A stretch of DNA of 64,000 nucleotides from Liolophura sinensis (lineage: Eukaryota; Mollusca; Polyplacophora; Chitonida; Chitonidae), in assembly GCF_032854445.1 (NCBI RefSeq), contig NC_088305.1, forward strand, positions 5,583,606-5,647,605, in the 5' to 3' direction. The notes beneath the pieces were generated by a model. The model was not told where the DNA came from. It saw only the letters and a program-made list of their open reading frames with translations, and did no database searches. The position numbers and the translations under genes are program-made. This document shows positions 47,240 to 58,600 of this stretch, piece after piece; position 1 is the first letter of the stretch, and every line of letters begins with the position of its first letter.

Positions 47240-47560
47240 TTTGATTTATTTATTTATTTGCCTGATGCTTAACACTGTACTCAAGAATGTTACACTTATA
47301 CGGTGGCCAGCATTATGGTGGGAGGAAACCCCGCAGAGCCTGCGGGAAACCCACGACCATCCACAGGTTGCTGGGAGACATTCGCAGGTACACACACGAC
47401 TACATGGAGCAGAGCCTGTGGGAAACCCATGACCATCCCCAGGTTGCTGAGAGACATTCCCAGGTATATACACGACTACATGGAGAGGAAGCCAGCATGA
47501 TCTGGGCTCACAGCAACCCCATTTGTGGTCGAGATCCTCGAGTCATTGTGCTGCGCTATG
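47240..47560 (-). mobile_element. Family A SINE with internal duplication
   Basis: Carries the usual body, but a ~75-bp segment (CCCACGACCATCCACAGGTT through CGACTACATGGAG) occurs twice in tandem, at about 47330 and 47405. In the ACMSD-PNPO spacer. Confidence 0.75.
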
Positions 47561-47689
47561 AAAACCCTAAGATGTTCTAGAGGCGAAGGTCAGTTTTATT
47601 GGAGGAGAAAAACGGGCGTGGCTGACTGAGGTAAAACAAGTCACCTTTAACAAGTTACTGAAGTACAAGTAGATTTGCACACCATAATG

Positions 47690-47800
47690 TTGGAATACTG
47701 GTGGTCATCACTAATGCCGGGATTGAACCCACAGCGTACCAGTACTTCTGGACTAAAGTTCCCCATCCTGCCACTTAGCCACCATACCTGCCCTCTGGGC
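47690..47800 (-). mobile_element. tRNA-like SINE head fragment
   Basis: On the minus strand it reads GGTATGGTGGCTAAGTGGCA near the start and GGGTTCAATCCCGGC about 70 bp later, resembling A and B boxes. There is no proper cloverleaf, so I call it a retroposon remnant, not a tRNA gene. Confidence 0.45.
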
Positions 47801-48582
47801 AATGGAATAAACAAGGGTGTAAATTAAGCTATGTGCATGCACACTGCAAAAACAAACACAACATACCGTAGCCGACATACTAGCTACAGTTATGAAAAAG
47901 GTAAATATCCTAATGCAAGATTAACGTTTTTTTTTTTGTTGTTGTTGTTGTTGTTGTTTTCGCGGTCTGAACCTATAACTGTAAATATGTAAGTAAAACA
48001 TACACTAATGTGAGGCTTGTGTTCAGTTTGTATCACCATCACGATGTGTACGATTTGTGAACAGAGCTAGCCCAGCAACACGTGCTCGAGTAGTAGCCTA
48101 CATATAAGAAGTACAGACATGCATGTGTGCACAGCACCCAGCTGTTAACTCTCCGTGAAGATATCTGAAAATGAAAGCTGACAAGCCTACCTTTTCTCTC
48201 CTGTGTCTGACAGATAGCCACACCTTTCAGCTGATAGGCCTGTGCTTTTCCCAGCTGATCTTGCATGTCCAGAACGAACCTGTATCTCGTCGCCAGGCAT
48301 GACATTGACCTGAATACTGGATGCAGCTCGCCTGAGCTCCAAAAATAGGTGACGTGACCCAGTTTCATCCAGTGCACGAAAACCTAGTAAATCATTTTGA
48401 ACGTAATGAAAGCATTTCCAGTCTGGAACTAACTTAAAATTATAATAATGATAAAAAAGAAATAAAAAGAAACAAATAAAAAAAAAATAAGAAAGATAAT
48501 AATTAATAAATATATACAAATTAATTCATTGTCTTATCTGTGATTTGAAACGGGCTTTGCCAGGATAATCATTTGATTTATT

Positions 48583-48745
48583 TGATTTATTTATTTGATT
48601 GGTGTTTTACGCCGTACTCAAGAATATTTCACTTATACGACGGCGGCCAGCATTATGGTGGGAGGAAATCGGGCGGAGCCCGGGGTACACCCACGACCAT
48701 ACGCAGGTTACTAGCAGACCTTCCCACTTACTGCCGGAGAGATAA
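48583..48745 (-). mobile_element. Family A SINE, head missing
   Basis: Tail and body (ACGCCGTACTCAAGAATATT, GCATTATGGTGGGAGGAAA) are well preserved; the tRNA-like head is absent. It sits in the ACMSD/PNPO spacer about 0.5 kb left of the PNPO candidate first exon. Confidence 0.8.
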
Positions 48746-49199
48746 TTATTTGATTTTCTCTTAAAGATGATTTAAGAATACACGTAACCTGTAACATTGC
48801 AATAGAAACTATTACACACGGTAGGTCTACATATATGCATTTACCAGTAGGCCTAAGCCTTATCCAATAAATTATTAACTATTAACCCCCCCCCCCCCCC
48901 CCCCACCATGAAAGTAAATAAAGTTTCCATATATCGGAAGGCCCCTGTACCCCGGTACCACAATTTGGCTAAAATGTAGGTAATTCATTACTTACATGCA
49001 AGTACCCGTGAATAATCAAAGTACTTTATGGCAAACTGTATATACTGTGCAAATATATAGGCCTACAAGATATGTAACAAGACGGAACTATAACCCATGA
49101 TGCCGAAATGTCTTTGCTAGCAACGGATTTATCAAAGGCACACAAACGTTCGACTTGATGGTTGGAGCTTGATGTTATGCAACTGTATTGCGTGCAGGG

Positions 49200-49271
49200 T
49201 TTTTGTTGAGGGAGGAAGCACTGGAGACGCGAATTTCCACGAGTTTAGTACGACACAGGACAGAAGGCATG
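49200..49271 (+). other. Candidate PNPO first exon, ending in ATG
   Basis: A donor GGCATG/GTGAGT at 49271 lies about 240 bp before the acceptor of the next PNPO exon (49513). Splicing the two puts an ATG at 49269, but in a frame that stops after about 23 codons; the PNPO frame itself has a TAG shortly upstream in this segment. It may be a 5' leader with a short upstream ORF, or the sequence may carry an indel. The left boundary is nominal. Confidence 0.35.
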
Positions 49272-49621
49272 GTGAGTGGGACATTACATTGTCCAAAATT
49301 TGTTAATAACCGAGTTGTCTTCCCTTGTACATTCTCCAATCGGGCCATTTGATTAGATCTCGGTCAGGGTTGTTCGTGAAAATTTTATGACCGTCACAAC
49401 CCTGCGATGTAAGTCTTAACACAATGACCACAAAAAGTGTTTCCCAGTAAACTATATTACATGAATTGAAGAGGTACCATTGTGTCATATGGCTGCTTTA
49501 TTTTATTTTCAGGCTCGAAACCTTTGGACTTGCCAGACGGGCATTTTACTTCCAGACTTGCGCAGTGTTGTTCCGGCGTGAAGTATCAACAAGCGAAAAG
49601 GTAACAGAATCGTCTGCTACA

Positions 49622-52600
49622 ATGTCAGCCCAAACCATGGCCGCAATGTGTGATTTGAACATCGCAGGTAATTCGACATGATTACAACTCATCCCCTGTA
49701 CAAATACTCTTTACACTGTTTGCTAACTTTGCTTTTAGTAAAAGCTGACACGTATGATGTGGTTTCATTAATTATGCTGAATCTTCCAACGAAATTAAAT
49801 CTACTTGTACACTGCAGTAGGTTTACATGAATGTTTTTGAAACTTGATCAGTTGATTCTTAGAATAAAAACGACTGAAAAATCATTTGGAATATTCCAAC
49901 AATCACATCATACACCGAAATGTAGCCCAAGGAAAAAAAAAAAAAAGCAGCTTGACAAATTATGAAGAATTCAGTATCTAGAATTTGTTTACACCTCACT
50001 GATGTAGACAGTGTACAATTAAAGGAGAAGAAAATTTAAATATCAATCAAATACCATTGAAAAGAGTATGCATTTCCTTGCAGGTGCGTGCCATAAAAAA
50101 ATTTTAATATGTACCGCAAGTTGATAAATTATAAATAAGCGCCAGAATCCGCTGTCGGCGACTCCATTTTGCCTAAGAATTAGTCCCGAAGTCTTCTGTG
50201 TTAACAGGAGAATGCCGTCGGAAACCGCTGAAGTGCACTTTGTACATTTCCAGCACTCTTCTTCCCAGAAGGCAGCGAACAATACAGTTCGTTTTCCGCT
50301 TGATGATCAGGAAACCGGATTGTTGGACGTAGGTTCAGAGTTTACACGAACAAGCTGGCAGTTTTAACAGCTCTCATTGGCTGAGAGGCAACACACCCTC
50401 AGCATAAATTACAAGGTGTTAAAGATGGATGACGTGATGGACTCATCGAATTATGCCAGCTTTGCCTTATTCAGGCTTTACGTGTAGGGCAAGGAAAAAT
50501 CGCAAAATTATGCAACAGGCACCATCAGATAGAAAAAAATGTGCTCTTTTCAGCCTATAGTGTCATGTTTTTAAGTTTTCTACTCCTTTAAGTCTGGCTG
50601 ACACCTAATGTACTTTCTAAACATTACATGGCAGATCATATACAGCCACAGGTAATTCGTTTTTCAGGAATTTTCACATGAAGTTGAAATCACAAAAGAC
50701 TTTCCACACTATTGTAACCTAATTATAACAATAGTAATATACAGCTTGTAAAACATATATGATGATCTGTGTAACATCTGTCATGGCTGAAGTGGGATAC
50801 AATATTGGTAGTCAGACTACTGAAACAGTGCGTGATGGTTGAGGAATATTTGGATACTCCGACTACGATATTGTATTTTCCTATATCGTGTTGTCTTTCA
50901 CCTCAATCATAGTCTGATTGCCACTGTCACAGGCGTGTGAAGTGCCTAGATGTGCGCGGTCTAAATACAAATAAGTAGACAACTCTCATTGTCATTAGTC
51001 ATGCTTGGTTAACCACAAAACCTTACCCTTGATGTATAGAGACAAGCTCTGACTCGGCTGTCATACCAGTGAAACATTGATTTTTGGAACAGTAATACAC
51101 AGTCAAGCTGTCGGAGGCTTGAAAAGAACCACTTATTATAAAGGTCATAGTTTTATATAAGTTCTTATAAAGGTAAAATATCTAAAAGTTTTTACAGTAG
51201 TTGGTATCTGCACCGACTGAACCAAGAGACCAGATTATGCACAATGTATATTCAGTCTGGCAGCTACAGTAGAATTACAGCTGGCTATATGTACTTAATT
51301 TTCAAACTGACAGCTGGCAACTTCTGACAACTGTATTTAATGCCACTTTTCATCCCCAGAAGAAAGCTGAAAAGCTTTTTTAGTGATTTGTGAATATGTC
51401 ATACTGAATTTGTGATGTGTTATAACATATGAAAGTACACGAACCCCCAAAAAAATTTTGTTTTTTTTTTTTTTTGATGGGGAGGGGGGAGGCATTAGGG
51501 GTTGTACGAGGGAGTAAATATGGGTTTAAGCTGATTTTGGACAATCTGGAAATTAAGTAACCTTCAGTTGTGACATCAGCAATGAAGTTGCGAAAATTTC
51601 TGACCATTATTTTTGAAGACTAATGAGTTGTTTAAATAAAATCTTTTAAAAAAGCATGTGAACTCACATGTAGTGGTGTAAAAGCTTTGATCAGTATTGA
51701 ACAATGTACTTATTTTGAATGACAACTGGGCATTGTCACAAAGTGATCAGTTTTTGTTTTGAAGTCAGAATTTAAAAGCACTTTACAGGTCAGTCACTTT
51801 GTGATCAATAAGGAGGTGTTGTTCCTTCAGACATGCGGACTCCATATAAAGACAAGAGGGCTGTTTTTGACGAGTGTGACCTTGTGTCTAAAGAACCAGT
51901 TACCCAGTTTAAAGCCTGGTTTGATGAAGCCTGTCAGACAGAGGGAATTCTGGAGCCAAACGCCATGGCCCTGGCTACTGCTGACAAGTAAGTTAATGTT
52001 GACATTGGCACATGGGGTCAGGACATGGAAGCAGAAGTACAATGTATATGCTACGGGTTTGAAGGTTTCCTTTTTTTTGTTTTTGTTATTGCTGTGGTTA
52101 ATTCTTATCATTATTGCCTAATTGGATTGGAAGGTGTGGGATGGTGTAGACTCATTTTAAGTAATAGGTTTTATTAACTTTTTTTTTATATCCACTTCAT
52201 TTCCAAGATATGAAAAATGTACAAGCTTTTTTACATGCAACTTGTTCAGTGTCACAAGGGAACGTGTTTGCTGCATTGAGAATATTAACATCATTCTTAA
52301 TGTTTTCATAAAGGTGATATTTAAGTCTCCAAATGTTGTAGGCTACATGTGCAAGCATGAGGATTTCAGAACAGCTAGGAAATGCTTTAGTTTTGTCCTG
52401 GGAAAGGTGGGAAACGTTGTCTTGGTTCCCCAACAATTTCTTCTGTAGTAATTTCACCTGGAGTAATTTTAGTATTGATGGCATTTCATCAAATAAATTT
52501 TGGTGTTTGGTGATTCGTGTAGATCTAATTTTCATTTACTTTGTAAGTAAAAATTACCTTAATCCCTCAACCTCTTTGTTTAAAATGTATGAACTGTCAC

Positions 52601-55600
52601 TGAATGATTGAGGTATCTGACTGCAACCTATGGCAAGAAGAAGGGAGAGAACTGGGAACTCTAAATTTTGTCAGTTTGAGTTATCTCTCCTGTCCGATGA
52701 GTACAATGCAGCTTGTGTTATATACAACTTTCACGACAGCCTTGCAATCAAATAAATCTCAGAACCCGAATTTCATATGCATCACAACTTTCTTGGTCAA
52801 GAACCTTTGATTGGCTTTCTGTCTTACATGTAATTCATTGGTTGTGCTACTTCTTGTCAAGCGTGACAGATAGCATGGCTGATAGCATTACAGGCTTGCT
52901 GTACATAGAGAGATTGAAAAAGGTTCATTTCTCGTGGCAACAAAGTACCAGCACTTAGTCACATGTTACCCGCAGTTTGATGGCTCACAATTGAAGTCTT
53001 CAGACATTGAACTCTGTCGAATGTTTACTAAGCAATACTGAATGAGTAGCCAAGCATTTTTTTTGTTGGAAACGGACTTTTGGTTCCATGAATTTTTAAC
53101 CTCGGAACTGACATGGAAACAGACTTATCGTTTCCTTGAAATCCTCATGCCTGCATGTTTACAATCTCAGGAGGACTTCCTTTTTTCTAAGATCACTGAA
53201 TTCAGAATTTTGAACACTTTAACACTTGAATGAAAACATTAACCATTTCCCTTTCCCAGGACTGGTCATCCATCTGTTAGAATGGTGCTGTTAAAAGGCT
53301 TTGATAAGAATGGATTTAAATTCTTCTCCAACTATGGAAGTCGCAAAGGCAGAGATCTGGTGGGTATCTGTCATTTCTGGTATGTTAAATAAGTATCAGC
53401 TGATAGAGTTGCAAACAGTGTATGTACATCCAATAAATGCCTCCAAAAATTAAAAAAAAAAATAGAAAAAAAAATATGATTTTCTTCCTGATAGTTTGAC
53501 CGCATTTTTTTGACCAGGATGGTTAATTGTTGTGTTGTCCAGTCATTTCTGTTAGTGTACCATAGCTGAACAGCAGAAATATCCCAAGCTTAGTGTAGTC
53601 CATTTACTGTACATTAAACATAGGGAGTGACCAGGCCTCAGAGGTCATTAATGGTCAACTCTCCAATCCAAATCTTCTTGTCAGTACTTACTTATAAAAT
53701 CCCACATTACACTGTTCACTTAACAAGGGGTTACCATCTGATTTTGGTTCTCCTTGTGCACTGTGTATAGCCTTGGCTGCATCTTTAGCAAAATGACAGG
53801 AACGGGCCCTAAGTAGATGTACATGAATGAGGATGGGTACCAGTAGTAAATGTTGCTGAGTCTGGCTTATATAATTTCACTTGTGTAATAGTTGACCAAA
53901 TGTTTTATTTCAGAGAGACAATCCATACTGTAGTCTCGTGTTCTATTGGTATGCACTCAAGAGACAAGTAAGTCCAGTTTGTTGGATCCCAATTTGAAGC
54001 TGTAATTCTTTGAGGAAGAAAATGATTAGGGATGAAAATTTTGAGGTTTGTTTCTTTATTTGTACAGTTTAATTGGTGTTGGACTCTGTGCTTAAGAATT
54101 CTTCACTTTATTTTATTTTTTATTCTTTGCCTTATTCGATGACAGTCAGGTGTCTGAGTGGAAGGAACCAAAGTGCTTGATGTGAACCACCAACCTTTGT
54201 TAGGTACCTGAGAAACCACCTGATTTTATACACACACAGCGGAAACGGCAAGACCTCAGACCTCATTGATGAACCACCTGATAGTCGCTGTAAGTTTTAA
54301 CCATGTGAAAAAATGAGGTCCCCTGATTTAGGTTTACTATATACTGTGTATCACACTGGAACAAATCCTGCTGTGTGACAATATATACAATGTGCCCTTT
54401 GAACACAGGAGGCCTGTTTATTTTACTTGTGTACTTGTGCAATTTGCTGTGTTATCTTGTGAATGAAGGTGAGAATAGAAGGCCCAGTGGAGAAACTGTC
54501 GGCAGAGGAGAGCACAGAGTATTTCCATCGTCGGCCACAGGGCAGTCAGATAGGATCAGCCATCAGCAAACAGAGCACACCTGTGGCCAGTCGACAGGTG
54601 AGACCAAATACATACACTGCTTAAGAGTTCTGTCCAGCACCTTACTTCTCATCGGGTGTATTATCACAGTGTTCAGGTATAGTGTGACAGTGGCTAGGTG
54701 CAGTGCCACAGTCATAAGTTGTTATCATCAGATGAAGTGGCCAGGTGTAGTGCCATTGATTATCAAGTGTAGTGCCACAGTTATGAGGTATAGTGCCGCT
54801 ATGATCATGTATAGTCATCAGGTGTAGGACCACAGTGACGAGGTTTAGTGCCACAGTCATCAGTTGTAATCATCAGGTGTAGTGTCACAGTGATCAAATG
54901 TAGTACCACAGTGATCAAGTGCAGCCATTATGTTTAGTGCCACAGGCATCAGGTGTAGTGCCAAAGTGATCAGGTGTAGTGCCACAGTGATCAGGTGTAG
55001 TGCCACAGTGATCAGGTGTTGTGCCACTGTGATAAAGTGAAGCTCCATAGTGATCAATTACAGTCATCAGGTGTAGTGCCACAGTGATGAGGCATACTGA
55101 TACAGTGTTTAGGTGTAGTGCCACAGTGATAAGGTGTACTGATACAGTGATTAGGTGTAGTGCCACATTGATCAGATGTAATCATCAGGTGATTGCAGTC
55201 AAAACATGACTTTCACTTTTTGTGTCATTTCCGCATGGTTCCATTTTTACTTGTACATTGTTATATTTGTTGGACAGGTAATGGAGCCAAGCCATTGCGC
55301 CATTTGTAAAATGGTGCAGTAATTTGATTAGTGTTACATGTAACATCTTTGCTGCAAAATTGTTGACATTTGTTAATATTTTACCCCTTGTCATGGCGTT
55401 GTCATTAAGTTTTCTGTCTGTTTCAGGCTTTAGAAGACAAGTATAATGAAATGGAAAAGGAATATTCTGATGGAAACAAGATGATTCCCAAGCCTGAGTT
55501 TTGGTAAGTAAAGCAACTGGGTGTGAAACCCTCAGTTCCGCTAAAGCGGCTGTATGGGAACCCCTGAGTTCTGGTAATTAAACCAGCTGCACATGAACCC

Positions 55601-58600
55601 CTGAGTCCTCGTAAGTAAGACAACTGGATGTGGACCCCTGAGTTCTGTTGATTAAACCAGCTGTACATTAGCCCCTTAGTCCTGGTAAGTAAGACAACTG
55701 GATGTGGACCCCTGAGTTCTGTTAAGTAAACCAGCTGTACGTGAACTGCTGAGTCCTGGTAAGTAAAACAACTGGATGTGGACCCTTGAGTTCTGTTAAG
55801 TAAACCAGCTGTACGTGAAGCCCTGAGTTCTGGTGAGTAAAGCGACTGGATGTGGACCCCTGTGTTCTGGTAAGTAAAACAACTGGATGTGGACCCCTGA
55901 GTTCTGTAAAGTAAACCAGCTGTACATGAACCTCTGAGTTCTGATGAGTAAAGCAAATGAATGTGGACCCCTGAGTTCTGGTAAGTCAAGCGGGAGTACA
56001 TGGACCTCTGAGTTTTGGTAAATGAACGGGGACCCCTGAGTTCTGGTAAGTCAAGCAGGAGCACGTGGGCCTCTGAGTTTTGGTAAATGGACGGGGACCC
56101 CTGAGTTCTGGTAAGTCAAGCAGCTGTACATGGACTCCTGAGCTCTGGTAAGTAAAGCAGCTCTTTGTGGACCCCAGTGTTCTGGTAATTAAAGCAGCTC
56201 TTTGTGGACCCCTGTGCTCTGGTAAGTAAAGCAGCTGTATGTGAACCCCTATGTTCTGGTAAATAAAGCAGCTGTATGTGGACCCCTGTGTTCTGGTAAG
56301 TAAAACAGCTGTATGTGGACCCCTGTGTTCTGGTAAGTAAAGCAGCTGTATGTGGACCCCTGTGCTCTGGTAAGTAAAGCAGCTGTATGTGGACCCCTGT
56401 GTTCTGGTAAGTAAAGCAGCTGTATGTGGACCCCTGTGTTCTGTTAAGTAAAGCAGCTGTATGTGGACCCCTGTGCTCTGGTAAGTAAAGCAGCTGTGTG
56501 TGAACCCCTGTGTTCTGGTAAGTAAAGCAGCTCTTTGTGGACCCCTGTGCTCTGGTAAGTAAAGCAGCTGTATGTGAACCCCTATGTTCTGGTAAGTAAA
56601 GAAACTGTATGTGAACCCCTATGTTCTGGTAAGTAAAGAAACTGTATGTGAACCCCTATGTTCTGGTAAGTAAAGCAGCTGTATGTGGACCCCTGTGCTC
56701 TGGTAAGTAAAGCAGCTGTATGTGGATCCCTGTGTTCTGGTAAGTAAAGCAGCTGTATGTGGACCCCTATGTTCTGGTAAGTAAAGCAGCTGTATATGAA
56801 CCCCAGTGTTCTTGTAAGTAAAGCAGATGTATGTGGACCCCTTTGTTCTGGTAAGTAAAGCAGCTATATGTAGACCTCTGAGTTCAGGTAAGTAAAGCAG
56901 CTGTATGTGTACCCCTGTGTTCTGGTAGGTAAAGCAGCTGTATGTGTACCCCTGTGTTCTGGTAAGTAAAGCAGTTGTATGTGGACCCCTTTGTTCTGGT
57001 AAGTAAAGCAGCTATATGTAGACCTCTGAGTTCAGGTGAGTAAAGCAGCTGTATATGAACCCCAGTGTTCTTGTAAGTAAAGCAGATGTATGTGGACCCC
57101 TTTGTCCTGGTAAGTAAAGCAGCTATATGTAGACCTCTGAGTTCAGGTAAGTAAAGCAGCTGTATGTGTACCCCTGTGTTCTGGTAGGTAAAGCAGCTGT
57201 ATGTGTACCCCTGTGTTCTGGTAAGTAAAGCAGCTGTATGTGGACCCCCAATTTATTGACAAGTTTACACAAAGCTACAGTATTGCAGTTTAATTGTAAA
57301 CGCTACATGCGTACACACGTGGTCAACCATTAACTTTTAACTTTTTATTTTCCTCTGTTTTATAAATGTCGGGATTCCATGGCTATCAACACCTCTTAAA
57401 GCTTCTTGCAGGATATTTTTCTTTTTACATATCCTCTCTATCAGAATCATAAATTGTATCGTAGCAATCCATCTTGGACAAGTATGTGTACCTAACATCA
57501 ATGTTTGGGCTGTAACATTTTCAACAGGATACGTCAATTGGAGTTTTTTTCAGTTGTAAGATATATGGCAGTGTAGCTTAAAAGGGCGTGTAAAGTATTA
57601 AAGTAAGATCTACAATGTTGTGATCTTAATTTTTACAGGTATTTATATTCAACTGAGGGTTTACAATCATTTTATTAGTCGGAAAGTCAGCAGACAACCA
57701 GCTGATGGTTTTGGGTTTGCTCTGGGCTCTGGCCAGTTACCTCTCACAATAATGCTAGCCATAAAATGAAATACTCCTGAGTACGGAGTTAAACTCCAAT
57801 CAAAGAAACAAAATACAATCATTCTATGCAAGTGGCCTATGTTTAGCAAAGCAGAGTTTTGTTGAAGGTGTGTCTGCCAGAAAAACAGAGTGTGGTACAG
57901 TATCTGTGTTGTAAGTGACTCTAGGTCACACATTTTATAGGTTATGAGTAGTAGTCTCCCTTGGTGTGGATACAGTATGCAGAAATCATGTTATTGTTTT
58001 ACTGTAGAACGTGCAGTTAGAATATTTTTCGCACATACACAAATATCTGCCCATAATCATTTCTTGCAATTATCAGCAGCTGTCTGTAGTGTCCTGATTT
58101 TTTTGCTCATAGTTGCTCCCGGGTCATTCTGCTGACAATTGATGCTTGCTTGTTCAGCTGACAGTTGATCCTGTCTTGTTCTGCTGATAGTGGATCCAGA
58201 CTTCTTTTGTTTACAGCTGATTCTGGTGTGTTCTGCAAACAATTGATCCTGGATTGTTCTGCTGACAGTTGACCCTGGCTTGTTCTGCTGACGGTTGATC
58301 CTGGGTTGTTCTGCTGATAGTGGATCCAGACTTGTTCTATTTACAGCTGATTCTGGTGTGTTCTGCAAACAATTGAACCTGGGTTGTTCTGCTGACAGTT
58401 GACCGTGGCTTGTTCTGCTGACAGTTGGCCCTGGCTTGTTCTGCTGACAGTTGGCCGTGGCTTGTTCTGCTGACTGTTGATCCTGGATTGCTCTGCTGAC
58501 CGTTGACCCTGTCTCGTTCTGCTGACGGTTGATCCTGGATTGTTCTGCTGATAGTGGATCCAGACTTGTTCTATTTACAGCTGATTCTGGTGTGTTCTGC

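Larger units (their letters stand above)
46541..49199. promoter_or_regulatory. Head-to-head spacer between ACMSD and PNPO
   Basis: About 2.7 kb separates the ACMSD ATG (minus) from the PNPO candidate first exon (plus). It holds repeat R2, two family A SINEs, a TTG run near 47940 and a poly(C) tract at 48887. Promoters of both genes should lie here, but no specific element could be identified. Confidence 0.4.

Noticed and set aside
48191-48519. Minus-strand open frame of 110 codons right of ACMSD
   Set aside because: No recognisable protein; at most part of an untranslated ACMSD first exon.
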